Shown: positions 33,988 to 43,211, numbered from the stretch's first letter. The stretch: 64,000 bases of DNA from Caballeronia choica (GCF_001544535.1 NZ_FCON02000017.1:1-64000), one strand, 5' to 3'. Numbers and translations: made by a program. Notes: a model not told the origin generated them from the sequence alone.

Positions 33988-34493
33988 CGGTGCGTCTTGT
34001 CCTGATTCTTGCGGCGGCGGCCGCGAGTAGCGTGTTCGTGAGCGGATGCGTATCGTCGTCGGTTGGCGCGGCAAGCGGCGCGGCGGCGGGTGTCGCGACG
34101 GGCCTCGTGACGAGCAATCCGGCGATCGGCATCGGCGTGGGTATCGCGGTGCAGGCGGCCACTGATGAAGCGGTCAAGCGTTTGATGAAGTCGCTGCACA
34201 AGGATCAGCAGGATGCGATTGCGGTGACGGCGGGGGTGTCGGCAATTGGCGAAACGCGGCCCTGGAGTGTGAAGCACACATTGCCGGTGGAGAACGGTCA
34301 CGGTGACGTGAGGGTGTTGCGCGAATTCAGCAGCGCGCTTGCTGAGTGCAAGGAGTTCGCGTTCTCGGTCGCCGATGGGGATGGGCCTGGCGTGCATCAG
34401 GACTGGTTCCTCGCCACCGCGTGCAAGCAGCCGAGCGGGTGGCGGTGGGCATCGGCGGAACCGGCGGTCGAGCGGTGGGGGAATTTGCAGTAG
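33984..34493 (+). CDS. Lipoprotein, second of a tandem paralogous pair
   Basis: This 169-residue lipoprotein (lipobox FVSGC, Cys near residue 22) shares with the preceding product a glycine-zipper (GAASGAAAGVATGLV), a PWSVKHTLPVENG segment, CKEFAFSV and the ending WRWASAEPAVERWGNLQ. Its ATG overlaps the preceding TGA, so the pair is translationally coupled and arose by tandem duplication. Function unknown. The transcript is probably sigma54-driven from 33274-33289. Confidence 0.75.
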   Translation: MTVRLVLILAAAAASSVFVSGCVSSSVGAASGAAAGVATGLVTSNPAIGIGVGIAVQAATDEAVKRLMKSLHKDQQDAIAVTAGVSAIGETRPWSVKHTLPVENGHGDVRVLREFSSALAECKEFAFSVADGDGPGVHQDWFLATACKQPSGWRWASAEPAVERWGNLQ

Positions 34494-34533
34494 GGGCAGG
34501 TGGTCGCTGGCGATCGAGGTTGAGGGCGGCTGC

Positions 34534-34586
34534 GCCGTTTGATGGTTTTGCCCTTCTGTCATGAAAGCCTGGGCGCATCAAACGGC
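34534..34586. repeat. Miniature inverted element carrying the termini of the dispersed repeat
   Basis: Perfect 11-bp arms GCCGTTTGATG (34534-34544) and CATCAAACGGC (34576-34586) enclose 31 nt. The right flank (GGCGCATCAAACGGCGTTAAAC) matches the terminal box of the long repeats at 1-210 and 63.2-63.9 kb. It lies between convergent genes and could end transcription from both. Confidence 0.7.
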
Positions 34587-34618
34587 GTTAAACAACACCC
34601 CAACCAAACACCACCGCC

Positions 34619-35971
34619 CTACGATTCCACGTCCTCGAGACTCAGCATTTCCGTCTGATCGTTATACGAGAAAATCTCCCCGTACCGGCCCCAGGTAATC
34701 ACCGCATCGAGCGTTTCCTCGGCCGCCTTATCCGACAGAAAATCCTCCAGCTCCTGCTCGAAGCGCACGCGCGGCGCGCGGTGCCCCGGCCGCTCGTTCA
34801 GCACCTTCTTGATCCGCGCCGCGAGCGGCACATGCCGCAACAAATGCTCGGCGAACATCATCTTCCGCTCCTGCGTGCCGAACTCGGCGAACACGCGCGC
34901 CGGCGGCGTCAGGAAAATGTCGCCCTCGCGCACGTCGGCAAAACCGAGATGCTGCAAGACTTCGGCAACCGGAAACAAGTCGTCCACCTCCAGATGCAGC
35001 GAACGCGCGATTTCCGGCATGTCGGCGCGGCCATGATAGGGATCGGCGGCGAGCGTCTCGATCAGACCGGCCATCAGGTTGGTCGAGACATTCGGCAGCC
35101 AGCTTCCCAGCTCCAGCCCCTTCTTCGTCGCCTCGCCGAACTTGCGGGCGGTCATCTTCGCGTAGATGTCGTCGACGAGACGCCGGAACGCCGGGTCCAG
35201 CCGGTTGCGCGGATGCCTGAACGGCACCTTGATCTCGGCCATCACGCGCCCCGGATTCGACGACAACACCAGAATCCGGTCGCACATGAACACCGCTTCC
35301 TCGATGTTGTGCGTGACGATCAGCACCGACTTGATCGGCATGCGGCCTTGCGTCCAGAGATCGAGCAAATCGGTACGCAAGTTCTCGGCGGTCAGCACGT
35401 CGAGCGCGGAGAACGGCTCATCCATCAGCAGCAGCGTCGGATCGACGACGAGCGCGCGCGCGAAACCGACGCGCTGGCGCATGCCGCCCGACAACTCGCG
35501 CGGATACGCGTTCTCGAAACCGTCGAGGCCGATCAGGTCGATCGCGGCGAGCGCGCGCTCGCGCCGTTCGCGCGCGCCCACGCCTTGTGCTTCGAGCCCG
35601 GCCTCCACGTTCTGCAGCACGGTCAGCCACGGGAACAGCGCGAAGGTCTGGAACACCATCGCGACGCCCTTGGCCGGTCCGCGCAACGGCTCGCCGAGGT
35701 AAGTGACGTTACCGCCCGTCGGCTCGATCAGCCCGGCGATGATCCGCAGCAAGGTGGACTTTCCCGACCCCGAGCGCCCCAGCAAGCCGACAATCTCGCC
35801 TTCGCGCAATGAAAGATTCGCGTCGTCGAGTACGAGCAGTTCGCCCTGCGTCTTGTTGAATCCGCGGCTCACGTTCTCGACGCGCAGGATCTCGTCGCCC
35901 AGGCGCGGCGGTGCCGGCGGAGTCGCGGTCTTTTGCTGCACGGGCGTTTGCATGATCTTCACGTTCTCCAT
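34619..35971 (-). CDS. ABC transporter ATP-binding protein with AAA-associated C-terminal domain
   Basis: This 450-residue ATPase of the nitrate/sulfonate/taurine type (NitT/TauT) has Walker A GRSGSGKST, LSGGMRQRVGFARAL and LLLMDEPFSALD in the first 270 residues. After about residue 300 it has an AAA-associated domain (LPNVSTNLMAGLIETLAADPYHGRADMPEIARSL and so on) with winged-helix-like character, probably regulatory. It follows the permease gene by 12 bp. No substrate-binding protein gene is near, so the substrate cannot be inferred. Confidence 0.88.
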   Translation of the reverse strand: MENVKIMQTPVQQKTATPPAPPRLGDEILRVENVSRGFNKTQGELLVLDDANLSLREGEIVGLLGRSGSGKSTLLRIIAGLIEPTGGNVTYLGEPLRGPAKGVAMVFQTFALFPWLTVLQNVEAGLEAQGVGARERRERALAAIDLIGLDGFENAYPRELSGGMRQRVGFARALVVDPTLLLMDEPFSALDVLTAENLRTDLLDLWTQGRMPIKSVLIVTHNIEEAVFMCDRILVLSSNPGRVMAEIKVPFRHPRNRLDPAFRRLVDDIYAKMTARKFGEATKKGLELGSWLPNVSTNLMAGLIETLAADPYHGRADMPEIARSLHLEVDDLFPVAEVLQHLGFADVREGDIFLTPPARVFAEFGTQERKMMFAEHLLRHVPLAARIKKVLNERPGHRAPRVRFEQELEDFLSDKAAEETLDAVITWGRYGEIFSYNDQTEMLSLEDVES

Positions 35972-35983
35972 CGGAACTCGTCC

Positions 35984-37735
35984 TCAATCCTGCCGGAGCT
36001 TCGCTTCGGCATACGCGTACATGGGGCGCCACAGCAGTCGGTTGAACAGCGTGACAAAGAGCGACATCACCGCGATGCCGAGAATGATTTTCGGGTAGTC
36101 GCCGGCAGCGGTCGTCTGGGCGATATAGGCGCCGAGCCCGTGCGCGACGAGGTTCGTCTTGCCCCACGACACCGCTTCGGCCACGATGCTCGCATTCCAC
36201 GCGCCGCCCGACGCCGTGATCGCGCCGGTGACGTAGTACGGAAAGATGCCCGGCAGCATGGCCTGGCGCCACCACTGCCAGCCCTTGATCTGGAAGTTGG
36301 TCGCGGCCTCGCGATAGTCGTTCGGGTAGGACGACGCGCCCGCGATCACGTTGAAAAGGATATACCACTGCGTCCCGAGCACGATCAGCGGCGAGAGCCA
36401 GATGTCCGGGTTCAGATTGAATCTCACGATCACGACGACGAACACCGGAAACAGCAGGTTCGCCGGGAACGCGGCGAGGAACTGCGCAACCGGCTGGATC
36501 TTTTCCGCGAGCGCCGGACGCAGCCCGATCAGCACGCCGACCGGCACCCAGATCACCGAGGCGATCGCGATCAGCACGACCACGCGCAACAGTGTGATGA
36601 GTCCGAGCACGAACACATGCCCGACTTCGTGCCACGTCACGCCCGTCATGACGAACAGCGTCACCTTCCAGACGACGAACGCCGTGACCAGCAGAATCAC
36701 CGTGGCCCACGCGATGTCGCCGGCGCGCCCGGGCGACGTGCCTTTCGGCAGCGGAATGCGGACAGTCTGTATCGCCGGCAGCTTGATCGGCACGCGCGCC
36801 GCCTTTGCGAGCATCCAGCCGGCCGGCACGAGCAGCCGGTGAATCAGCCGCGTGCGGCGGATCAGGTCGAGCAGCCACGACTCCGGCGCGTTGCCCGAGC
36901 TCGTCGTCTCCATGCGGAACTTGTCGGCCCATGCGACGAGCGGCCGGAACATCAACTGGTCGTAGGCGAGGATCACGATGGTCATCGCCAGGATCACCCA
37001 GCCGATCGCATGCAGGTTGCGCTCGCTGATGGCCGTCGCCAGGTACGCGCCGATGCCCGGCAGCACAATGGTGCGATTGCCGACCGTGATCGCCTCCGAC
37101 GCGACGACGAAAAACCAGCCGCCCGACATCGACATCATCATGTTCCAGATGAGGCCCGGCATCGAGAACGGCACTTCGAGCTTCCAGAAGCGCTGCCAGT
37201 TGGTGAGGTGAAAGCCGCGCGAGACTTCGTCGAGGTCGCGCGGCACCGTGCGCAGCGACTGATAGAAGCTGAACGTCATGTTCCACGCCTGGCTCGTGAA
37301 GATCGCGAAGATCGCGGCGAGTTCGGCGCCGAGCACGCGGCCTGGAAACAGCGCGAGAAAGAACGTGACCGTAAACGAGATGTAGCCGAGCACCGGCACC
37401 GATTGCAGGATGTCCAGAATCGGCACGAGCACGACCGACGCGCGCCGGCTCTTCGCGGCGAGCGTGCCGTAGACGAGCGTGAAGACGAGCGACGCGACCA
37501 TCGCGGCGAGCATGCGCAAGGTGGTGCGCAACGCGTATTCCGGCAAGTTCGACGGATCGAGCGAAATTGCCTGCGTCTGCAGGGTCGAGATCGGCGCCAT
37601 CGTCTCGTGAAAGCCGATGGCGGTGAGCGCGATCACGCAGATGATCATCGGGAACGCGACGAAATCCCAGCGATTGGGCAAAAGCCGCCACGCCGACGCG
37701 TTCGCCATGCGGTTCAGATTGAAACCAAAATCCAT
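35984..37735 (-). CDS. ABC transporter permease, two fused permease domains
   Basis: This 583-residue inner-membrane protein has about 11-12 helices. It contains two BPD_transp_1 domains in tandem (about residues 75-275 and 385-575). Each has its own EAA-type loop: EVSRGFHLTNWQRFWKLEVPFSMPG in the first and REAATNFQIKGWQWWRQAMLPGIFP in the second. Fusion replaces the usual permease homodimer. It forms an operon with the downstream ATPase. No periplasmic binding protein is adjacent, so the substrate is unknown (NitT/TauT class). Confidence 0.88.
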   Translation of the reverse strand: MDFGFNLNRMANASAWRLLPNRWDFVAFPMIICVIALTAIGFHETMAPISTLQTQAISLDPSNLPEYALRTTLRMLAAMVASLVFTLVYGTLAAKSRRASVVLVPILDILQSVPVLGYISFTVTFFLALFPGRVLGAELAAIFAIFTSQAWNMTFSFYQSLRTVPRDLDEVSRGFHLTNWQRFWKLEVPFSMPGLIWNMMMSMSGGWFFVVASEAITVGNRTIVLPGIGAYLATAISERNLHAIGWVILAMTIVILAYDQLMFRPLVAWADKFRMETTSSGNAPESWLLDLIRRTRLIHRLLVPAGWMLAKAARVPIKLPAIQTVRIPLPKGTSPGRAGDIAWATVILLVTAFVVWKVTLFVMTGVTWHEVGHVFVLGLITLLRVVVLIAIASVIWVPVGVLIGLRPALAEKIQPVAQFLAAFPANLLFPVFVVVIVRFNLNPDIWLSPLIVLGTQWYILFNVIAGASSYPNDYREAATNFQIKGWQWWRQAMLPGIFPYYVTGAITASGGAWNASIVAEAVSWGKTNLVAHGLGAYIAQTTAAGDYPKIILGIAVMSLFVTLFNRLLWRPMYAYAEAKLRQD

Positions 37736-38218
37736 CAGAGGCCCTCCCCGTGAGGCTATTTGCTTTGCGCGCGTGGTGCGGGATCTTGCCTGGGCTGCCA
37801 GCCGGCCCCGAACCGATCGACACTACACCATCCTTGATGACAGGCACAACCGCGCGGCCGACATGCCGGCGGAATCGCGCGCAGCGAGTGTTGCTCATCG
37901 GCATCGGCGAGGCAAAATGAAGGTCCGGCGCAAGGCAAAATAAAGCAATAACCAAAGCACAAACCGAATCACGAACCTGAGCACGAACCGAAGCACGAAC
38001 GGCAGACGCGACCGGGGCCGGCCGCGGTTCACACGGCCCGCCTCGCGTTCGATCCACGAAACTGGCTATCAGCAGCGGATAAACTCGGCTTTTTGTTCGT
38101 TGCACGCCGCCTGGACCGACAAGAAGCTTGATAGCCGGCCAAAAACATCGTCCAATCGTGGCTTGTCTGCTAAAAGAAGAATTGTCCGGCCGATGCGCCC
38201 TTCGCGACTAGAGGATCG
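37736..38218. other. Intergenic region between divergent ABC permease and GGDEF genes
   Basis: This 483-bp region has no gene. It holds the 12-bp imperfect tandem repeat at 37955-38014 and, presumably, both divergent promoters. Confidence 0.6.
37955..38014 (+). repeat. Imperfect 12-bp tandem repeat, about five units
   Basis: Consecutive units read AAGCACAAACCG, AATCACGAACCT, GAGCACGAACCG, AAGCACGAACGG and CAGACGCGACCG. The consensus is (A/G)AGCACGAACCG, with the last unit degenerate. It lies in non-coding sequence. Confidence 0.75.
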
Positions 38219-39907
38219 ATGAACAAGACAACCTTGCACCATGTGACCGCGGCGCTCGGCCTCGCGTTGCTCGCATGCGCGTGCTGGGTCATGGCCGGCG
38301 CACTGTCGGACCGAATGGTACAACAAGAAATGACCGCCACGGTGCGCGCGGAGCGCCAGATGGCGGCCTCCATCGTCGACAACATGGCGCAGATCATCGC
38401 GAGCGATCTCGCGATGTCGCGGGCGATTCCCGCCACGCTCGCCCAGATGGACTTGATGCAGCACGCCCTCCTCGCGTCGCGGCACTATGCGTCGAAGGCG
38501 CCGACGTCGGAAACCGAGCGCCGCAACGAGTGGATGTCGCGCCCCGAACTCGTGAAGGTCAATAGTTTCCTGCACGACGCGCAAGGCTTTTCCGGGCTGG
38601 ATTCGGTCTGGCTCGTCAACGACCAGGGCCTGTGCGTGGCGTCGAGCAACGCCAACGACGAAACCAGCTTCATCGGCTTCGACATGAGCGGGCGCGGCTA
38701 TGTGGCCCGCGCGCTGCTGGGCGGCTTCATCGAAATGTACGGCGTGGGGCGGCTCTCGGGCGAGCCGGGCATCTTCATCGCGGCGCCGGTCTACGACGAC
38801 GACGGCTTTCTGGTCGGCGCGGTGATCGCGAAGGTGAGCATCGACCGGCTGCGGCACTGGGTGTCGCGCGCCGGCACCTTCGTGACCGACGAGAACGGCG
38901 TCGTCGTGATGGCGCACGACGGCCGCCTCGAATACGAAGCGATGCCGAACGCGCCGGTCACGAAAATGACGGTGCAGGAGCGGGTCGACCACTATCGGCG
39001 CGAAGCCTTTCCCGATCTGCGGGTCGCGCGCATCGGCGAGCAGATCCGCGCGACGGAGAAGTGGCTGCCGACCGCGGTCGCCGACACGTTCTACGCCGCC
39101 AACGGCAGCGCGACGCCCGCCCTCTACGACGAACGCACCGGCCTCAACTCGGGGCTCTCGGCGCATATCGTCCATCCGCTCACGAGCTGGCCGGACCTCA
39201 CGCGCAATCACAGCCGCGACCGCATCCTCGTGTTCCTGACGATGCTCGGCATCGTCGCGCTCGCGACCGTGATCGCGACGTCGTATTCCCGCGAGCGGCG
39301 CCTGCACCGTGCAACCCGCGATCTCGCCGAGCAACTGCAGGCGGCCAATACGCTGCTGTCGGCGGAGGCACGCCACGACGCGCTGACGGGCGCCCTCTCG
39401 CGGCGCTATTTCCTCGATACGCTGCGCCACGAGGTCGAACTCGCGCGCGCGGCGGGCACGCCGCTGTCGGTCGCGATCGCCGATCTCGACCATTTCAAGC
39501 AGATCAACGATCGCTTCGGCCATGCGTCGGGCGACCGGGCGCTGGAGCATTTCGTGGAAGTGTGCCGCGCGCAACTGCGCCCGAGCGACGCGATTGGCCG
39601 GCTCGGCGGCGAGGAATTCGGGCTGCTGCTGCCGCAGACCGCGCTCGCCGACGCGCAGGCCGTGCTCGAACGCCTGAGAAAGCGCTTTCACCACGAGCAT
39701 TGCGCCCATCTGCCCGAAGACGCTGTGTTGAGCGTGAGCATCGGCATCACCGAACTGGCCGAGGGCGACGCAACCGAATGGATCCTGAGCCGCGCCGACC
39801 TCGCGCTCTACGAAGCGAAGTCGCGCGGACGCGACCGCAGCGAAGTGCGCCCGGCCGATTCGATGCCGTCCGCGCGCCGGGCTGAGAACTCCCTGACCGG
39901 CATGTAA
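38219..39907 (+). CDS. Membrane diguanylate cyclase with periplasmic Cache-like sensor
   Basis: This 562-residue protein has an N-terminal membrane helix (about 10-30), a long periplasmic region (about 31-338) of dCache character (FSGLDSVWLVNDQGLCVASSN, PVYDDDGFLVGAVIAKVSID) and a second helix (about 339-360, RILVFLTMLGIVALATVIATS). A cytoplasmic GGDEF domain follows, with an intact RLGGEEFGLLLP and DALTGALSRRYFLDT. It is predicted to make cyclic di-GMP in response to an extracytoplasmic ligand. It is monocistronic. Confidence 0.88.
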   Translation: MNKTTLHHVTAALGLALLACACWVMAGALSDRMVQQEMTATVRAERQMAASIVDNMAQIIASDLAMSRAIPATLAQMDLMQHALLASRHYASKAPTSETERRNEWMSRPELVKVNSFLHDAQGFSGLDSVWLVNDQGLCVASSNANDETSFIGFDMSGRGYVARALLGGFIEMYGVGRLSGEPGIFIAAPVYDDDGFLVGAVIAKVSIDRLRHWVSRAGTFVTDENGVVVMAHDGRLEYEAMPNAPVTKMTVQERVDHYRREAFPDLRVARIGEQIRATEKWLPTAVADTFYAANGSATPALYDERTGLNSGLSAHIVHPLTSWPDLTRNHSRDRILVFLTMLGIVALATVIATSYSRERRLHRATRDLAEQLQAANTLLSAEARHDALTGALSRRYFLDTLRHEVELARAAGTPLSVAIADLDHFKQINDRFGHASGDRALEHFVEVCRAQLRPSDAIGRLGGEEFGLLLPQTALADAQAVLERLRKRFHHEHCAHLPEDAVLSVSIGITELAEGDATEWILSRADLALYEAKSRGRDRSEVRPADSMPSARRAENSLTGM

Positions 39908-40005
39908 GCGCCCTGCAGTAGCCTGAAAGCGTTGCGGGACGCGCAGAACGACAGCAGGTATCATCGAATTTCGACATCCGACGCCGCTGTCCTCAGGAGG
40001 TTTGC

Positions 40006-40269
40006 ATGAAGGGAAATCTGGTCATCGTCTGCCGCGATCAGGACGCTGAAGCATTCGACCACCTGCTCGCCGAATATGGCTCGTTCCAGACCCGGCTCTC
40101 ATCGACCACCTGGTTCCTGAAAATCGACGTCGCGCCGGAAATCATCCAGGAGGAGATTCTCGAGCGCCTCGGCAAGTACACGACGCATTACATCTTCGAG
40201 GCGTCGACGGTCACCTACAACACGGTCGACAGCGAGGCTGCCTCGGCACTGGAAACGCTGTTCGACTAG
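40006..40269 (+). CDS. Small hypothetical protein, possibly ferredoxin-like fold
   Basis: This is an 87-residue soluble protein. The order of strand NLVIVCR, helix DAEAFDHLLAEYG, strands around SSTTWFLKIDV, helix EIIQEEILERLG and strand THYIFEAS suggests a small ferredoxin-like fold. It is reminiscent of SinR/Cas2-like proteins by the central STTWFLK strand, but I cannot confirm this. A CAGGAGG box 5 nt before the ATG supports translation. There is no CRISPR array nearby. It lies 98 bp after the GGDEF gene. Confidence 0.65.
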   Translation: MKGNLVIVCRDQDAEAFDHLLAEYGSFQTRLSSTTWFLKIDVAPEIIQEEILERLGKYTTHYIFEASTVTYNTVDSEAASALETLFD

Positions 40270-40289
40270 AACGCCGCCAGGATCATCCG

Positions 40290-41642
40290 CTAGATCGTCC
40301 GCTCTTCCCGCTGCGAACCCGTGCGCCGCTCGGCGACGGGGCGCGTCGCCACATCGAACGGGAATGTCATCACCACCTGCAAGCCGCCGCCCTCGTGATT
40401 GCCGATCTCGCATTCGCCGCCGATGCGCCGCGCGAGCCGCTCGACGATCGCGAGCCCAAGGCCGCTGTGACCGCTGCCGCCGCGCGCCGGATCGAGCCGC
40501 ACGAACGGCCGGCTCGCCTTGATGAGATCTTCCGGCGCGATGCCGGCGCCGTGGTCCGCCACCCGCAACACCCAGCCGTGCGCCCCGCGCGATGTCTCGA
40601 TGACGATCGGCGGCGCGCCATAAGCGTGCGCGTTGTCGAGCAGGTTCGAGATGATCCGGTCGAGCGTCGCGGCGGGCAGCACGAAGCTCGGGCCCGCTTC
40701 GAGGCGCGTGCGGATCGGCGGGGCGTTCGGCGCCACCGCGCGATAAGTGCGGGCGATCTTCTCGCATTGCTGGTCCACTTCGATCGGCTCGCTGCCGTCG
40801 GCGCGATCGTGCGCAAACACGAGAAACTGGTCGACGATATGCGCCATTGAATCGACATCGCGCACCACGCCGTCGCGCATTTTCGGCTCGTCCATCATTT
40901 CCGCGCGCAGGCGAAGCCGCGCGAGCGGCGTCTTCAGGTCGTGCGCGACGCCCGCGAGCATCACCGCGCGATCGTTCTCGGTCTGCGAGACCTCGCGCAC
41001 CATCTGGTTGAAACCGTGCGTCAACTGCCGCAATTCGCGCGGGCCGCGCTCGGGCACGGGCGGCGTGGGCTGCCCGCGGCCGAAGCGCGCGACCGCCTGC
41101 GCAAGCGAGCGCAGCGGCTGCTGCAACTGCCACGCGGCGAGCAAGGCGGCCATGACGGCGGTGCTGAAAATGATTGCGAGCCACACCAGCATGCGGTCGC
41201 GCGAACGCGGCGGGCGCAGTGGCTGCACGGGCACGACGATCCAGTTCGTGTCCCTGACGCCGCGCACCCAGACGCTCGGCGGCGCGCCCGGCTCGCCGAG
41301 GCGCACGTCGGTGCCGTCCGGGAAGCGGTCGCGGATGTCGTCGAGAAAGCGGCCTAGCGGCGGCGGAAGGTCGTCGGTGGCGTTCGTGGCCAAGGGCTTG
41401 GGCACGTCGGGGCTCGTCGGCGAGACGACCCGCACGCGCGACGGCAACGGCTGGTCCGGCGAATTGGCGATGTGCTGGCGCACGGCCTCGACGAGGAACG
41501 TGGCCTCTTCGACGGCGTAGCGCGTCTGGTTGTTGTCACGCTCGACGCGAATGACCGCGAACCACGCAACATGCGACAGGACCAGCACGCCGATGACGAG
41601 CACGACGAGCCGGCCGAACAGCGAATCAATGGGCCGGCGCAT
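40290..41642 (-). CDS. EnvZ-type sensor histidine kinase
   Basis: This 450-residue inner-membrane kinase has helices at about 10-30 and 151-172 bracketing a periplasmic loop of about 120 residues. A HAMP domain follows, then HisKA with phospho-acceptor His234 in VAHDLKTPLAR and a HATPase domain (NLLDNAHAYG, DHGAGI, GHSGLGLAIVERLARRIGG). Its start overlaps the regulator stop by 17 bp, so the pair is co-translated. Similarity in layout is to EnvZ. It is likely an envelope or osmotic sensor, and the Spy-like gene divergent from the pair is a plausible target. Confidence 0.9.
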   Translation of the reverse strand: MRRPIDSLFGRLVVLVIGVLVLSHVAWFAVIRVERDNNQTRYAVEEATFLVEAVRQHIANSPDQPLPSRVRVVSPTSPDVPKPLATNATDDLPPPLGRFLDDIRDRFPDGTDVRLGEPGAPPSVWVRGVRDTNWIVVPVQPLRPPRSRDRMLVWLAIIFSTAVMAALLAAWQLQQPLRSLAQAVARFGRGQPTPPVPERGPRELRQLTHGFNQMVREVSQTENDRAVMLAGVAHDLKTPLARLRLRAEMMDEPKMRDGVVRDVDSMAHIVDQFLVFAHDRADGSEPIEVDQQCEKIARTYRAVAPNAPPIRTRLEAGPSFVLPAATLDRIISNLLDNAHAYGAPPIVIETSRGAHGWVLRVADHGAGIAPEDLIKASRPFVRLDPARGGSGHSGLGLAIVERLARRIGGECEIGNHEGGGLQVVMTFPFDVATRPVAERRTGSQREERTI

Positions 41643-42348
41643 TTTGCTCGCCGTCCGGCACGAACACGTAGCCGCGCCCGCGCACCGTCTGGATGAAGCG
41701 CGGCGCGGACGGGTCGGTTTCGAGGATGCGCCGCAGACGCCAGACCTGCACGTCGATGCCGCGGTCGGTGCCGTCGTATTCCGGGCCGTGCAGCAGTTCG
41801 AGCAGGCGCTCGCGGGTGAGCGTGCGCATCGGGTTGTTGACGAAGATCTTCAGCAACGCGAATTCGCTGCCCGACAGCGTGATCGGCTTGTCGTCCTGTT
41901 GCAGCGTGCGCGACTGGAAGTCGAGCCGGAAACGCCCGAACGAAAACGGCTCGCGCTGCTCCGGCGCCGCCGACGGAATCGTGCGCCGCCTGCGCAACAC
42001 CGCCTGCACGCGGGCGAGCAGCTCGCGCGGATTGAACGGCTTGCCGAGGTAGTCGTCGGCGCCGAGCTCCAGCCCGACGATGCGATCGACGTCGTCCGCA
42101 CGCGCGGTGAGCATGATGACGGGGATGTCGTCGCCGGACGCGCGCAGCTTGCGCAGCGCCGTCAGGCCGTCGACGCCCGGCATCATCAGGTCGAGCACGA
42201 TCAGGTCGGGGCGCTCGCGTTCGATGCGCCGTTCGAGCGAACCGGCATCGTGCAGCACCGAAACCTCGATGCCCTGCCGGACCAGGTAGTCGCGCAGGAG
42301 ATCGCGCAGTTCGGCGTCGTCGTCGACGACAAGGATTTGAGTAGTCAT
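41626..42348 (-). CDS. OmpR-type response regulator
   Basis: This 240-residue regulator has a receiver domain with phospho-acceptor Asp53 (LIVLDLMMPGVDG), conserved acidic DDDAE and Lys in DYLGKPF. The C-terminal OmpR winged helix has SGSEFALLKIFVNNP, RLLELLHG and RGIDVQVWRLRRILE. MTTQIL at 42348 was chosen; an upstream extension of 11 residues is basic and atypical. It is first in the operon with the kinase gene. It is close to OmpR of Burkholderia, so control of porins or envelope genes is likely. Confidence 0.92.
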   Translation of the reverse strand: MTTQILVVDDDAELRDLLRDYLVRQGIEVSVLHDAGSLERRIERERPDLIVLDLMMPGVDGLTALRKLRASGDDIPVIMLTARADDVDRIVGLELGADDYLGKPFNPRELLARVQAVLRRRRTIPSAAPEQREPFSFGRFRLDFQSRTLQQDDKPITLSGSEFALLKIFVNNPMRTLTRERLLELLHGPEYDGTDRGIDVQVWRLRRILETDPSAPRFIQTVRGRGYVFVPDGEQNAPAH

Positions 42349-42578
42349 GGGAGGAAGTTTAACGCGCGGCCACAGCCGCATCTGCGCCGCGCGGGCCGCA
42401 ATGGGTTACGGGGTGTTACGGCGAAAGCGGCTCGTAAAGCGGCGTAACAAGCAAGACGGTTGCCGTAACACGGTCTCTCTGAGGAAACTCTACGCTGTGT
42501 CTCACCGAAGGCGTGAGTCCTGACACGACACCAAGCAACGCCGACTCGGCCTCGTAAATCAAAAACCCGGAGTCCACG

Positions 42579-43154
42579 ATGCTGAAGCAATCCCGAATCC
42601 TCGCCATTACCGCCGCCGCGCTCGCCATGACGATCGGCGCCGCCAACGCGGCCACGCCCGCCGCACCCGACGCGCCGCCGCCCGGCGGCCCCGGCATGGC
42701 GATGGGCGGCCACGGCGGCCATCGCATGGAAATGCGCATGCAGCAGCAGTTGAACGAACTGCACGGCCAACTGAAGCTTAACGCCGACCAGGAAAAACTG
42801 TGGCAAACCGCGCTCGACACGATGAAGCAGAACCACGCGGCCATGCGCGAGAGCCACAAGCAGATGCGCCAGCAGTTCGAATCGATGCAGCAGCAACCGA
42901 TTCTCGACTTGAACGCGATGCACGCGGCGCATCAGAAGATCGAGCAGCAGAACGCGCAGTTGCGCGAACAGACTTCCACCGCGTGGCTCAACTTCTATAA
43001 CTCGTTGAACGACCAGCAAAAAACCACCGTCAGCACGGCGCTGAAGAAGCATTTCGCGAAGATGCATGAACGCGAGCAGAAGATGCATGAGCACTGGAGC
43101 AAGCAGCACGGCGCGCCCAACGCGGGCGGCGCGACGCCGCCGGCCAAGCCGTAA
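42579..43154 (+). CDS. Spy/CpxP-like periplasmic protein
   Basis: This 191-residue protein has a signal peptide (residues 1-24, ending ANAA), a Gly/Pro/Met/His-rich stretch (GMAMGGHGGHRMEMRMQ) and a long Gln/Met/His-rich helical domain with NELHGQLKLNADQEKLWQ. The latter resembles the LTxxQ-type motif of Spy and CpxP chaperones or metal-resistance proteins. Met/His richness hints at copper or nickel contact. It is divergent from the ompR-envZ pair, a common arrangement for a regulated target. A bidirectional terminator follows. Confidence 0.8.
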   Translation: MLKQSRILAITAAALAMTIGAANAATPAAPDAPPPGGPGMAMGGHGGHRMEMRMQQQLNELHGQLKLNADQEKLWQTALDTMKQNHAAMRESHKQMRQQFESMQQQPILDLNAMHAAHQKIEQQNAQLREQTSTAWLNFYNSLNDQQKTTVSTALKKHFAKMHEREQKMHEHWSKQHGAPNAGGATPPAKP

Positions 43155-43211
43155 GTCGAAGGCGGGGCGGCGGTAGCGATCGGCGCTTGATCGTCAGGCC
43201 GCCGCGCAATT

